From Streptomyces tropicalis (lineage in GTDB: Bacteria; Actinomycetota; Actinomycetes; Streptomycetales; Streptomycetaceae): a stretch of 64,000 nt of DNA. Position numbers and translations under genes: made by a program. Within the stretch, counting starts at the first letter, position 1; each line of letters begins with the position of its first letter. The notes beneath the pieces are model-generated. The model ran no database searches, had not been told where the DNA came from, and saw only the letters and a list, made by a program, of their open reading frames with translations. The stretch covers positions 124,001 through 188,000 of the forward strand of contig NZ_JARJBB010000004.1 of assembly GCF_029269835.1 (NCBI RefSeq), read 5' to 3'. Positions 16,328 through 24,082 of this stretch are shown piece by piece.

Positions 16328-16972
16328 GTGGATCAACTGCTGAGAGTCATGAACTTCAACGTCTCGAGTGACGGAATCGGTGCCGGTGAGCACCAGAGCC
16401 TCGAGCGGCCGTTCGGCCTGGACCGTCCCGAGAGGCTGTTCGCCTGGGCCGGAGCCACGGCGAGCTGGCCCATGCGCACGGATCCCGGCGGGAGCCGGGG
16501 TCTCGACGACTACTTCACGCGAGACTTCGCACGCAACATCGGCGCCGAGATCATGGGCCGCAACAAGTTCGGGCCGCAGCGCGGGCCCTGGCCGGACCAC
16601 GAGTGGCGCGGCTGGTGGGGGGAGGAGCCCCCGTTCCGCACGCCGGTGTTCGTCATGACCCACCACGAGCGGCCGTCGTTCACGCTCTCCGACACCACGT
16701 TCCATTTCGTCGACGGCGACCCGGCGACGGTCCTCGAGCGGGCGCGGGAAGCGGCGCAGGGCAAGGACGTCCGACTCGGCGGCGGGGTCGCGACCGTCCG
16801 GCAGTTCCTCGACGCCGGGCTCGTCGACACCCTGCACGTGGCGGTCTCGCCGATGAAGTTCGGTTCCGGACTGCGACTCTGGGAGTCCCCCGACGAGCTG
16901 CTCGACCGGTTCCATCTGGAGGTCGTGCCCAGCCCGAGCGGCGTGACGCACCACCTGTTCTGGCGAAGGTGA
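16328..16972 (+). CDS. RibD C-terminal/dihydrofolate-reductase-fold protein
   Basis: The 214-residue protein belongs to the RibD_C branch of the DHFR fold. Visible motifs are MNFNVSSDGIGAG at the start, EIMGRNKFGPQRGPW, TPVFVMTHHERPSF, the NADPH-loop-like VRLGGGVATVRQFLDAGLVD and a C-terminal FHLEVVPSPSGVTHH. Family members reduce small substrates with NAD(P)H, but the physiological substrate is generally unknown. GTG 16328 follows GAGGGATCAC. It stands alone between PAP2 and the SMI1 gene on the same strand. Confidence 0.85.
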   Translation: MDQLLRVMNFNVSSDGIGAGEHQSLERPFGLDRPERLFAWAGATASWPMRTDPGGSRGLDDYFTRDFARNIGAEIMGRNKFGPQRGPWPDHEWRGWWGEEPPFRTPVFVMTHHERPSFTLSDTTFHFVDGDPATVLERAREAAQGKDVRLGGGVATVRQFLDAGLVDTLHVAVSPMKFGSGLRLWESPDELLDRFHLEVVPSPSGVTHHLFWRR

Positions 16973-17030
16973 CGCGAGGGACGACTCGGCTCGGGCCCCG
17001 TTGTCGGTGCGGTGCGCTTCACTGCTCGCC

Positions 17031-17828
17031 ATGGAGCTCACGCAAGCGACCCTCAGTGACCTGCTGGCCCGACTCGGCCCGGCCGACGGCTACATGTACC
17101 TGCCCGGCGAGCTGGACCCGCAGGACCTGACCGACCTGCTCGCCGGCAGGTACGGCGCCCCGCGCACCCTCGTCCTCGACGGCTTCACCGATCCGACGGT
17201 CGACGAGTCCAGGGGTGCGGCCCTCCTCGTCCCCTTCGAGGACCGGGCCGTGAGGATGCGGGCGTGGGCGTACGGGGACCGGTGGGTCGGCACGGGTACG
17301 GCGCGGGACGCCGAGGGGACCGAGCGGCCGGTGCTGGTGGTCGCTCACAGGGAGGTGCCCGAACTCGTGAAGGCGGCTCCGGACGAGCACGTCGACTGGG
17401 TGGAGCGGCTCGTCCGGATCACCGGCTGGACACAGCCCGCACAGCGGCCGGACGTGGACTGGGCGGAGATGGAGTCGCGCCTGGGCACCGCGCTGCCGAG
17501 CGACTACAGGCGCATGGTCGAGACGTTCGGCGAGGGTGCCTTCGACGGATATCTGGACCTGAACCAGGAGCCGGGGACGGATCTCGGGGAGGACGGTCTG
17601 TTCATCTGGGCGGGCACGGAGCACGAGGACCTGTACTGCTGGAGGACCGAAGGCGACGACCCCGGCCGTTGGCCCGTCGTGGTCCGGTCCTTCGACGGCC
17701 AGGACGTCCCCTTCCAGTGCCAGGCCGCGGAGTTCGTCTGCCGCATCCTCGTCGACCCGCACCACCCGTTCACGATGGCCCGCTGTTTCGACACCCACTG
17801 GTTCATGAACTACCGGGAAGGCAGCTGA
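17031..17828 (+). CDS. SMI1/KNR4-family protein
   Basis: The 265-residue protein has a family-specific N-terminal half. A C-terminal SMI1/KNR4 domain follows (about 150-260), with VDWAEMESRLGTALPSDYRRMVETFGEGAF, DGLFIWAGTEHEDLYCW and WPVVVRSFD. Such domains are common immunity proteins in polymorphic toxin systems, but many Streptomyces copies are orphans. No toxin-like gene is adjacent here. ATG 17031 is used. An upstream start at 17001 would add ten residues without a better ribosome site. Confidence 0.8.
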   Translation: MELTQATLSDLLARLGPADGYMYLPGELDPQDLTDLLAGRYGAPRTLVLDGFTDPTVDESRGAALLVPFEDRAVRMRAWAYGDRWVGTGTARDAEGTERPVLVVAHREVPELVKAAPDEHVDWVERLVRITGWTQPAQRPDVDWAEMESRLGTALPSDYRRMVETFGEGAFDGYLDLNQEPGTDLGEDGLFIWAGTEHEDLYCWRTEGDDPGRWPVVVRSFDGQDVPFQCQAAEFVCRILVDPHHPFTMARCFDTHWFMNYREGS

Positions 17829-17959
17829 CCGAGCCGCGCCGCCCACGGCGTCCGCAGCCCGGTCGGCCGACGCCGTCGATACGGGGGCTCCCTGCCGCAC
17901 CCGCGCACGGACCGCCCGGCCGGGGTCTCCGTCACCGGTGCCGTCAAGGTCGACACTCC

Positions 17960-17984
17960 GGTGAACTTGATCATGAAGTTCACC
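17960..17984. promoter_or_regulatory. 25-bp palindrome upstream of the PucR-type regulator
   Basis: Perfect 9-base arms, GGTGAACTT (17960-17968) and AAGTTCACC (17976-17984), surround GATCATG. A GTGTAGAAAC sequence follows at 17987-17996, echoing the GTAGAAA ends of the BlaI-type operators. GTGAAC/GTTCAC half-sites also form part of the PAP2 palindrome. It is probably the binding site of this regulator or another dimeric one. Confidence 0.6.
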
Positions 17985-18031
17985 AGTGTGTAGAAACTGT
18001 GACGACGGGGGCGTCGAGAGGGGGATGCCGG

Positions 18032-19282
18032 ATGACCGAACGGCTGCCGCGGGCCCGGGCGGGCAGTGACGCGCTCCGGGCGCTGGTCGATGAACTCGCC
18101 GAGGACATCGGGCGTTCCGTGGTCGTCGACGACCCCCTGGTGCGAATGATCTGCTCCAGCCGCCACTTCGGCGACGAGGACGCGGTGCGGGTCCGGACCC
18201 TCCTCCAGGGCCGTGCGGACGCCGAGCCCATCCGGTACGTCCTCGCCCAGGGGGTGGCCCGCTGGTCCGCGCCCGGCTTCGTCGACGGCCGGGACGATCT
18301 CGGACTGCTGCCCCGCTACGTCGTACCCCTGCGTGAACGCGGCCATCTGCTGGGCCTCTTGGTGGTGATCGCGCCGGGCCGCACGCTCACCCCGCGGGAG
18401 ACCGCGGCCATCGGCCGGGCCGCACGCGAGATGACCGCGCAGATGTACGCCGAGCACCTGGCCACCGACGCCGAGCAACGCGTCACCGAGAACCTGGTGC
18501 TCGACCTGCTCGGGGCGAGCCCGCACGCCCGCAGCGCCGCGCTGCGCCGGGCCCTGGACCGCGGCCTGTTGCGCGAGGCCCCGCACGTCGTGGTGAGCGT
18601 GGTGCAGGTGGCCCGCTGCGAGGAGCCCCCCGGGCAGGTCGAGGTCGCCCTGCGCGGCGCCATGGACGGCTTACGGCAGACCCGTGGCGCCCGCGGCGCG
18701 GTCGCCGTCGGTCCGGACCGTGCGGTCCTGCTCCAGCTCCGCGACCGGCCCCCGGCGCCCGGCGAACTCGCCGAGCAGTCCGCCCGCGTGCTGGAGGCGC
18801 TCGGCACCTTCCTCGACGCCTCGGCGGCCCCCGTCGTCGGCATCGGCGGCCGCCGGTCGGGCCCGGCCGACGCCTGGGCGTCGTACGAGCAGGCGCTCGT
18901 GGCGGCCCGCGCGGCGCGCCGGCTGCCCGCCCTGCACCGGATCGGCGACTGGGAGGCACTGGGGGAGTACACCGTCCTGCTGCAACTGCCGGACCACGTC
19001 CTCACCGAAGCACTGCTGCCGCAGGCGCTGCGCGCCCTGTCGTCCGGGCGCGGCGGCCCACGGTTGCGGGACACCCTGCGCTGCTTCCTCGAACACGCCG
19101 GGTCCGTCCCGCGGACGGCGGACGCGCTCGGCATCCACCGGACCTCGCTGTACTACCGGCTGCGGCAGATCCAGGAGATCACCGGGCTCGACCTGGACGA
19201 CGGCGGGCACCGGCTCCTCCTGCACCTGGGACTGCGCATCGGCGACCTCCTCGCCCCGCGCGCCCACGACGCCGGAGCCTGA
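18032..19282 (+). CDS. PucR/CdaR-type transcriptional regulator with a TTA codon
   Basis: The 416-residue regulator has an N-terminal sensory part. A GGDEF-like/PucR middle part follows, with RGLLREAPHVVVSVVQVA and VVGIGGRRSGPADAWASYEQALVAA. The C-terminal PucR helix-turn-helix reads LRDTLRCFLEHAGSVPRTADALGIHRTSLYYRLRQI, followed by GLDL. Leu214 is encoded by TTA (18671-18673), so translation should depend on the bldA tRNA and be linked to development. ATG 18032 is preceded by a G-rich Shine-Dalgarno run. The TGA stop lies in a short tandem repeat. The esterase downstream is its nearest same-strand neighbour and may be a target. Confidence 0.88.
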   Translation: MTERLPRARAGSDALRALVDELAEDIGRSVVVDDPLVRMICSSRHFGDEDAVRVRTLLQGRADAEPIRYVLAQGVARWSAPGFVDGRDDLGLLPRYVVPLRERGHLLGLLVVIAPGRTLTPRETAAIGRAAREMTAQMYAEHLATDAEQRVTENLVLDLLGASPHARSAALRRALDRGLLREAPHVVVSVVQVARCEEPPGQVEVALRGAMDGLRQTRGARGAVAVGPDRAVLLQLRDRPPAPGELAEQSARVLEALGTFLDASAAPVVGIGGRRSGPADAWASYEQALVAARAARRLPALHRIGDWEALGEYTVLLQLPDHVLTEALLPQALRALSSGRGGPRLRDTLRCFLEHAGSVPRTADALGIHRTSLYYRLRQIQEITGLDLDDGGHRLLLHLGLRIGDLLAPRAHDAGA

Positions 19283-19654
19283 GCCCACGGTGCCGGAGCC
19301 CACGGTGCCGGAGCCTGAGCCCACGGTGCCGGAGCGGGAGGAGTCCGCACCCCGCGCGTCCCCGGCGCGACCGGCCTGCCGCCCGGCGCGACCGGGGTGC
19401 CGGGCAGGGACGTCCGGGGGGCCGATCCAGCGCGTGCGGACGCCGTACCGGTGCTACAGACCGAGGAAGCGGGACCGGCGGATCCCTACGGTGCGCGGTG
19501 GTGGCGGCGGCGCCCGGAACCAACAATGGCGGCACGGAGGAAGGGCCGCACCGGCCCGTCCCGCCGGTCCGGACGGGCGCAGGCCGGCACCCCCAGGGGA
19601 CGGCTCCGTCCGGCCGCCGAGAACCGGCACACCGACGAAAACGCAGGAGAGCGC
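19283..19654. other. Intergenic region with short tandem repeats
   Basis: From about 19272 to 19343 the motif GAGCCCACGGTGCCGGAGCC recurs imperfectly three to four times, and the PucR-type stop codon lies in the first copy. The rest holds no recognisable gene. GGAGAG at 19646-19651 is the ribosome site of the esterase. Confidence 0.55.
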
Positions 19655-20626
19655 ATGTCCCCCACCGACGAGCCCGTCCAGCCGGTGCTGGAACCCGCGG
19701 CCGCTGACTTCGCCCGGGCCACCGCCAACCCGCCCTTCCTCTTCGACCTGCCCCCGGCGGAGGGACGCAAGGCCGTCGACGAGGTGCAGTCCGGCCCGGT
19801 CGACCTGCCCGACGTCGACGAGGAGTGGATCACCGTGTCCGGCGGTCCCACCGGCAGCGTCCGCACCCGCGTCGTCCGGCCCGCCGGGGCCGCGGGCACC
19901 CTGCCGGTGATCCTCTACGTGCACGGCGCGGGCTGGGTCTTCGGCAACGCCCACACCCACGACCGCCTGGTGCGCGAACTGGCCGTCGGTGCGGGAGCCG
20001 CCGTGGTCTTCCCCGAGTACGACCTGTCCCCGGAGGCCCGCTACCCGGTCGCCCTCGAACAGGTCTACGCGGTGGCCCGCTGGATCGCCGACGAGGGCGC
20101 CGCGCGCGGCCTGGACGGTGCCCGGCTGGCCGTCGCCGGGGACTCCGTGGGCGGCAACCTGACCGCCGCGCTGACCCTCCTGGCCAAGGAGCGCGGCGGC
20201 CTGCCGCTGGTCCAGCAGGTGCTGTTCTACCCGGTCACCGACGCGGGCTTCGACACGTGCTCCTACCACCAGTTCGCCACGGGCTACTTCCTGCGCCGCG
20301 ACGGCATGGAGTGGTTCTGGGACCAGTACACGACCGATGAGGCCGACCGCGCCCGGATCACCGCCTCGCCGCTGCGTGCCACCACCGAACAACTCGCGGG
20401 ACTGCCCCCGGCCCTCGTCATCACCGCCGAGGCCGACGTGCTGCGCGACGAGGGCGAGGCGTACGCGGCCAAGCTCCGCGAGGCGGGCGTCCCGGTGACC
20501 GCCGTCCGCTACCAGGGCATCATCCACGACTTCGTCATGCTCAACACCCTGCGCGGCACCCGGGCCGCGGAGGCCGCCATCGGCCAGGCCGCCGCCACCC
20601 TCCGGTCCGCCCTGCACCCGGCCTGA
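19655..20626 (+). CDS. Alpha/beta hydrolase fold-3 esterase (hormone-sensitive-lipase family)
   Basis: The 323-residue enzyme has HSL signatures: the oxyanion motif YVHGAGWVFG (about 89-98), AVVFPEYDLSPEARYP, and the nucleophile GDSVGG (Ser-Val rather than the usual Ser-Ala). An Asp region (ITAEADVLRDEGEAYA) and catalytic His (GIIHDF) follow. It should hydrolyse small ester or lactone substrates in the cytoplasm. ATG 19655 with GGAGAG just upstream is used instead of longer readings that run into the intergenic repeats. Confidence 0.88.
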   Translation: MSPTDEPVQPVLEPAAADFARATANPPFLFDLPPAEGRKAVDEVQSGPVDLPDVDEEWITVSGGPTGSVRTRVVRPAGAAGTLPVILYVHGAGWVFGNAHTHDRLVRELAVGAGAAVVFPEYDLSPEARYPVALEQVYAVARWIADEGAARGLDGARLAVAGDSVGGNLTAALTLLAKERGGLPLVQQVLFYPVTDAGFDTCSYHQFATGYFLRRDGMEWFWDQYTTDEADRARITASPLRATTEQLAGLPPALVITAEADVLRDEGEAYAAKLREAGVPVTAVRYQGIIHDFVMLNTLRGTRAAEAAIGQAAATLRSALHPA

Positions 20627-20933
20627 GCCGCCCCCGCGCCGACCCACGGGCCCGGCCCGGCCTCACGGGCGGGCGTGTCCCGGCCGTACGCGGCCGACCT
20701 CACGGGCCCCGGCGCCGCGTGGCCCGGCCACGGGCCGACGGGCCGCGCCCCCGGCACACCCGCCGGTGCGGCGGTGAGACCCGTGCCGGCGCGGCGCCGC
20801 CCGTCCCCCGGACGGCCGAGTGGTCGGGGTGCGCGCCGCCGCCGACACTGGAGGTGCACCCGCGGACCGCGGCCGGGCCGTGCGCACCCCCGGCCGCCGG
20901 TGTCCGCGCCGCCCGTGCCGAGGGGATGACGCC
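20627..20933. other. GC-rich gene-free stretch
   Basis: I see no gene, palindrome or repeat that stands out. GAGGGG at 20920-20925 is the ribosome site of the next gene. Confidence 0.45.
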
Positions 20934-21533
20934 GTGACCTCCTTCTCACCCGGCTTCCGCGGGCGGGCGCGCCCCCTGGCGGACCGCCTGCCGCCCGGCC
21001 AGTACCCGACGGAGGCGTTCCCGGTGCTGTCCACCGGGCCGACCCCGCACGTCCCCACCGCCGCCTGGGACCTGACCGTGACCACCGAGCACGGCGAGAC
21101 CCGCCGCTGGACCTGGGACGGGATGATGGAGCTGCCGCAGCAGGACACGGTGCAGGACCTCCACTGCGTGACCCGCTGGTCCAGGTTCGACACCCGGTGG
21201 CGCGGAGTGCCCCTGGACGTCTTCCTGGAAGACCTGGAGACGGCGGCGGAGCACGTCGTCGTGGAGAGCCACGGCGGCTACACCACCAACCTCCCGCTGG
21301 CGGACCTCCTCGGCGGGCGCGCCTGGATCGCCCACACCTACGACGGCCACCCCCTGGCGCCCGAACACGGCGGCCCCGCCCGGCTCCTCGTGCCGCACCT
21401 GTACCTGTGGAAGTCCGCGAAATGGGTGCGGGCCCTGCGGCTGACCACCACGAACGAACCCGGGTTCTGGGAGTCCGTCGGTTACCACGACTACGGCGAC
21501 CCGTGGCGCGAGCAGCGCACCTGGGGCGACTGA
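20934..21533 (+). CDS. Sulfite-oxidase-like molybdopterin-dependent oxidoreductase
   Basis: The 199-residue protein consists of the Moco-binding domain alone (PF00174 type). The cofactor-liganding cysteine is visible in LHCVTRWSRFDTRWRGVPLD. Further motifs are VVVESHGGYTTNLPLADL, GHPLAPEHGGPARLLVPHLY and WKSAKWVRAL. It lacks a Tat signal and the C-terminal dimerisation domain of full sulfite oxidases, so it is probably cytoplasmic. GTG 20934 has GAGGGG upstream. It is followed after 2 bases by a ferredoxin-reductase-like gene, its probable electron partner. Confidence 0.88.
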   Translation: MTSFSPGFRGRARPLADRLPPGQYPTEAFPVLSTGPTPHVPTAAWDLTVTTEHGETRRWTWDGMMELPQQDTVQDLHCVTRWSRFDTRWRGVPLDVFLEDLETAAEHVVVESHGGYTTNLPLADLLGGRAWIAHTYDGHPLAPEHGGPARLLVPHLYLWKSAKWVRALRLTTTNEPGFWESVGYHDYGDPWREQRTWGD

Positions 21534-21535
21534 CC

Positions 21536-22246
21536 GTGCGCACCGTCTGGCGCACCGCGCGGCTGGCCGAGCGCCACGCCCAGACCCGGTCCGGCCGCTC
21601 CCTGGTCTTCACCGTGCCCGGCTGGCCCGGCCACCTGCCCGGCCAGCACCTCGACGTGCGGCTCACCGCCGACGACGGCTACCAGGCCGTACGGAGCTAC
21701 TCCCTGGCCGCGCCGGCCGACGGCGACCGCGTCGAACTGGGCGTGCAGGCCGTGCCCGGCGGGGAGGTCTCGCCCTACCTGGCCGACGAACTGCCGGTCG
21801 GCGCGGCCGTCGAGATGCGCGGCCCCCTCGGCAACTGGTTCGTGTGGAGCGGCGCGGGAGACGAACCGGTGCTGCTGGTCGCCGGGGGATCCGGTGTCGT
21901 GCCGCTGGCGTCGATGGTCCGCGCGCGCCGCGCGACCGGCTCGCCCAGCGCCTTCCACCTGCTGTACTCGGTGCGCGGGCCGGACGAGCTGTGGTACCGC
22001 GAGGACCTGCTCCACGAGGACCCCCTCCTCGACGTGCGCATCGTCTACACCCGGCGCTCGCCGCAGGAAGCGGACCGCGAGCCCGGCCGCGTCCTGCCTG
22101 CCGACCTGCGCGCCCCGACCGCCCGGCTGGAGCCCGCGAGCCCCGCCTACGTCTGCGGGCCGACCGGATTCGTGGAGTCCGTCGCCGACCTGCTCGTCGG
22201 CCTCGGCCGCGATCCCGCCACCGTCCGCACCGAACGCTTCGGCTGA
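21536..22246 (+). CDS. Ferredoxin-NADP reductase-like FAD/NAD(P)-binding oxidoreductase
   Basis: The 236-residue flavoprotein has the FAD site YQAVRSYSLAAP (RxYS) and ELGVQAVPGGEVSPYL. The NAD(P) site shows LLVAGGSGVVPLASMVRAR, and the C-terminal YVCGPTGFVESVADLL is typical of the FNR superfamily. It carries no [2Fe-2S] domain. It begins 2 bases after the Moco gene and probably shuttles electrons between NAD(P)H and the Moco enzyme. Confidence 0.9.
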   Translation: MRTVWRTARLAERHAQTRSGRSLVFTVPGWPGHLPGQHLDVRLTADDGYQAVRSYSLAAPADGDRVELGVQAVPGGEVSPYLADELPVGAAVEMRGPLGNWFVWSGAGDEPVLLVAGGSGVVPLASMVRARRATGSPSAFHLLYSVRGPDELWYREDLLHEDPLLDVRIVYTRRSPQEADREPGRVLPADLRAPTARLEPASPAYVCGPTGFVESVADLLVGLGRDPATVRTERFG

Positions 22247-22278
22247 CCCGTCACGTCCCGCACCGCGCGGAGGTCCCC

Positions 22279-22554
22279 ATGGCAGACACCAGTGACCACC
22301 TCGACGGCAACTGCCTCGCCGGCCCGCTCTCGGAGATCCTCGCCCTGGAGCCGACCACCGCCTGGTGGCGCTGCCCGCAGTGCGCGCGGTCCGGGCCGCT
22401 GGCCGGGCTGCACGTGTACGGGCCCGAGCCGGGCCTGACGGCACGGTGCCCGGGATGCGCGTACATCGCGCTGCGGCTGGTCCGCCAGGGGGAGCACGTC
22501 TGGCTGACGGTCGGCGGCGGCACCGGCGCCTTCCGCTTCCGCGTGACTCCCTGA
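22279..22554 (+). CDS. DUF6510 zinc-ribbon-like small protein
   Basis: The 91-residue protein has two Cys pairs, RCPQCARSG and RCPGCAYIAL, which should form a zinc ribbon. The N-terminal DHLDGNCLAGPLSEIL is characteristic of DUF6510. ATG 22279 has GGAGG eight bases upstream. It is the third gene of the Moco-oxidoreductase/FNR operon, a recurring set in actinobacteria. The function is unknown and may be in redox-partner docking or cofactor handling. Confidence 0.8.
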   Translation: MADTSDHLDGNCLAGPLSEILALEPTTAWWRCPQCARSGPLAGLHVYGPEPGLTARCPGCAYIALRLVRQGEHVWLTVGGGTGAFRFRVTP

Positions 22555-22584
22555 GGGCCTGTTGCGCACGTGGCGCCTGCCGTG

Positions 22585-22601
22585 CGACGCCTCAGGCGTC
22601 G
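22585..22601. terminator. Possible bidirectional terminator between DUF6510 and the permease
   Basis: CGACGCCT (22585-22592) and AGGCGTCG (22594-22601) form a perfect dyad overlapping the permease stop codon between convergent genes. Confidence 0.4.
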
Positions 22602-23785
22602 TGTCCGGGGCGTGCCCCGGAGCGCTCGGGGGCACGGTCGCCGTGGTCCGGGCCGCCGCCCATCATGCGCAGCATGTCCCGCCCGCCGGTGCGCAGGAAG
22701 CGGACCACGAGGACCGCGGCCAGCAGCAGGAAGGCGATGTTGAGCCAGGTCGTGTAGTTCCAGCGGATGCCCCCCTCCGGGATCCGCGCGCCGGCCTGGT
22801 CGGGGATCAGCCCGAGGCCGCCGAAGAGCAGTTCGACGAGGTAGCCGGCGACGACGATCGCCGCGTAGAACGTGACCAGCAGGAAGCCGGCCGTCCGGGC
22901 CCCGTAGTACTTCCGGTAGATGTTGAGGATCGGCAGGATCAGCAGGTCCGCGTAGATGAAGGCGATCACGCCGCCGAAGCTGATGCCGCCCTTCCACAGG
23001 ACCACCGCCAGCGGCACGTTGCCGATGGAGCAGACGAACGTCGCGATCGCGACCAGCGGTCCGACGAGCGGCCCGATCAGCTTCGCCACCAGCGGGTCGC
23101 CGGCCGCGAAGAAGGTGTGCCAGAACGCGTCCGGCACCCACGCGGCGATCGCCCCCGCGATCAGCAGCCCGGCGACGAGGTCGCGCAGGATCGCCGCCCA
23201 CTCCATGACGAAGATGTGCGACACGGAGGTGAAGCCGGCGCGGGAGAGCAGCCGCCGGCCGAAACTGCCCTCGCCCTGCACGGACATGTCCATCGCCGCG
23301 TGTCCCTCCATGGAGCCGGACAGGCCCCGGTCCGCCTGCTCCCGCGCCCGGCGGAGCAGCCGCTCGCGCAGCAGGACCCGGAAGAGCACCGCCAGGACGA
23401 CGATCATGATGGGCCCGCCGACGAACTCGGCCGCCGTGAACTGCCAGCCCATCAACAGGGCCAGGATCACGCCCAGTTCGATCACCAGGTTCGTGGAGGC
23501 GATCTCGAAGGCCATCGCGGCGGTGAAGTCGGCGCCCTTGCGGAACAGCGACCGCGCCAGCGCCACGGCCGCGTACGAGCACGACGAGGAGGCCGCGCCG
23601 AGCCCCGCGGACAGGGCGAGCGTCCGGGGCCGGTCGTCTCCGAGCATCCGGACGACCGTCGACCGGCGCACCACCGCCTGCACGACGGCGGAGAGCGTGA
23701 ACCCCAGGATCAGGGCCCAGGTGACCTCCCAGGTCATCGCCCCGGCGATGGCCAGCGCATGTCCGATCGCATCCACCGTCCGCAC
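22592..23785 (-). CDS. DUF318-family permease (ArsP-like)
   Basis: The 397-residue polytopic membrane protein belongs to the predicted-permease family PF03773. Signature stretches are GLGAASSSCSYAAVALARSLF, FEIASTNLVIELG, ATFVCSIGNVPLAVVLWKGG (Cys in a half-membrane segment) and FIYADLLILPI. Known members export organoarsenicals or act with metal and sulfur resistance genes. A His/Met-containing loop (EGHAAMDMSVQGEGSFG) could bind metal. A CsoR-type operator about 30 bp upstream supports metal- or sulfur-species-responsive control. The start may be GTG 23785 or ATG 23772. Confidence 0.85.
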   Translation of the reverse strand: MRTVDAIGHALAIAGAMTWEVTWALILGFTLSAVVQAVVRRSTVVRMLGDDRPRTLALSAGLGAASSSCSYAAVALARSLFRKGADFTAAMAFEIASTNLVIELGVILALLMGWQFTAAEFVGGPIMIVVLAVLFRVLLRERLLRRAREQADRGLSGSMEGHAAMDMSVQGEGSFGRRLLSRAGFTSVSHIFVMEWAAILRDLVAGLLIAGAIAAWVPDAFWHTFFAAGDPLVAKLIGPLVGPLVAIATFVCSIGNVPLAVVLWKGGISFGGVIAFIYADLLILPILNIYRKYYGARTAGFLLVTFYAAIVVAGYLVELLFGGLGLIPDQAGARIPEGGIRWNYTTWLNIAFLLLAAVLVVRFLRTGGRDMLRMMGGGPDHGDRAPERSGARPGHDA

Positions 23786-23815
23786 CCTCCGCCGTGTCGG
23801 CCCGCGTCCCGAGCA

Positions 23816-23834
23816 GTATCCCCCCAGGGGGTAT
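23816..23834 (-). promoter_or_regulatory. CsoR-family-type operator upstream of the DUF318 permease
   Basis: GTATCCCCCCAGGGGGTAT matches the C-tract/G-tract dyad bound by CsoR-family copper, nickel or persulfide sensors (TACCCCCNGGGGGTA). It lies 31 bases upstream of the permease start. No CsoR gene is in the window. Confidence 0.7.
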
Positions 23835-24082
23835 GGCGTGCGTCGCGCCGGGGCGAGGCCGGGCGCGTCGGGCCCCGATGGCGGCGCCCCGGCGGGGGAG
23901 GGACGACAAGGGCGAGGGGCGCGGCCCCGCGACGAGGTGTGCGCTCCTCCGCGGAGGAGAGGGCGGGGACCGGCCCGATCGCAGGAGGACTGCCGGAACC
24001 TGAGGCCCGTCTCCCGGCCCGTGGTCCGCGGGCGGGCCCCGTCCCCGGTGGCGGGCCGCCTCGCCGGCCGGTCGGGCGCCGG

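Noticed and set aside
17031..17828. SMI1/KNR4 gene as immunity gene of a toxin system
   Set aside because: No toxin, secretion marker or repeat-rich polymorphic toxin gene is adjacent, and orphan copies are common.
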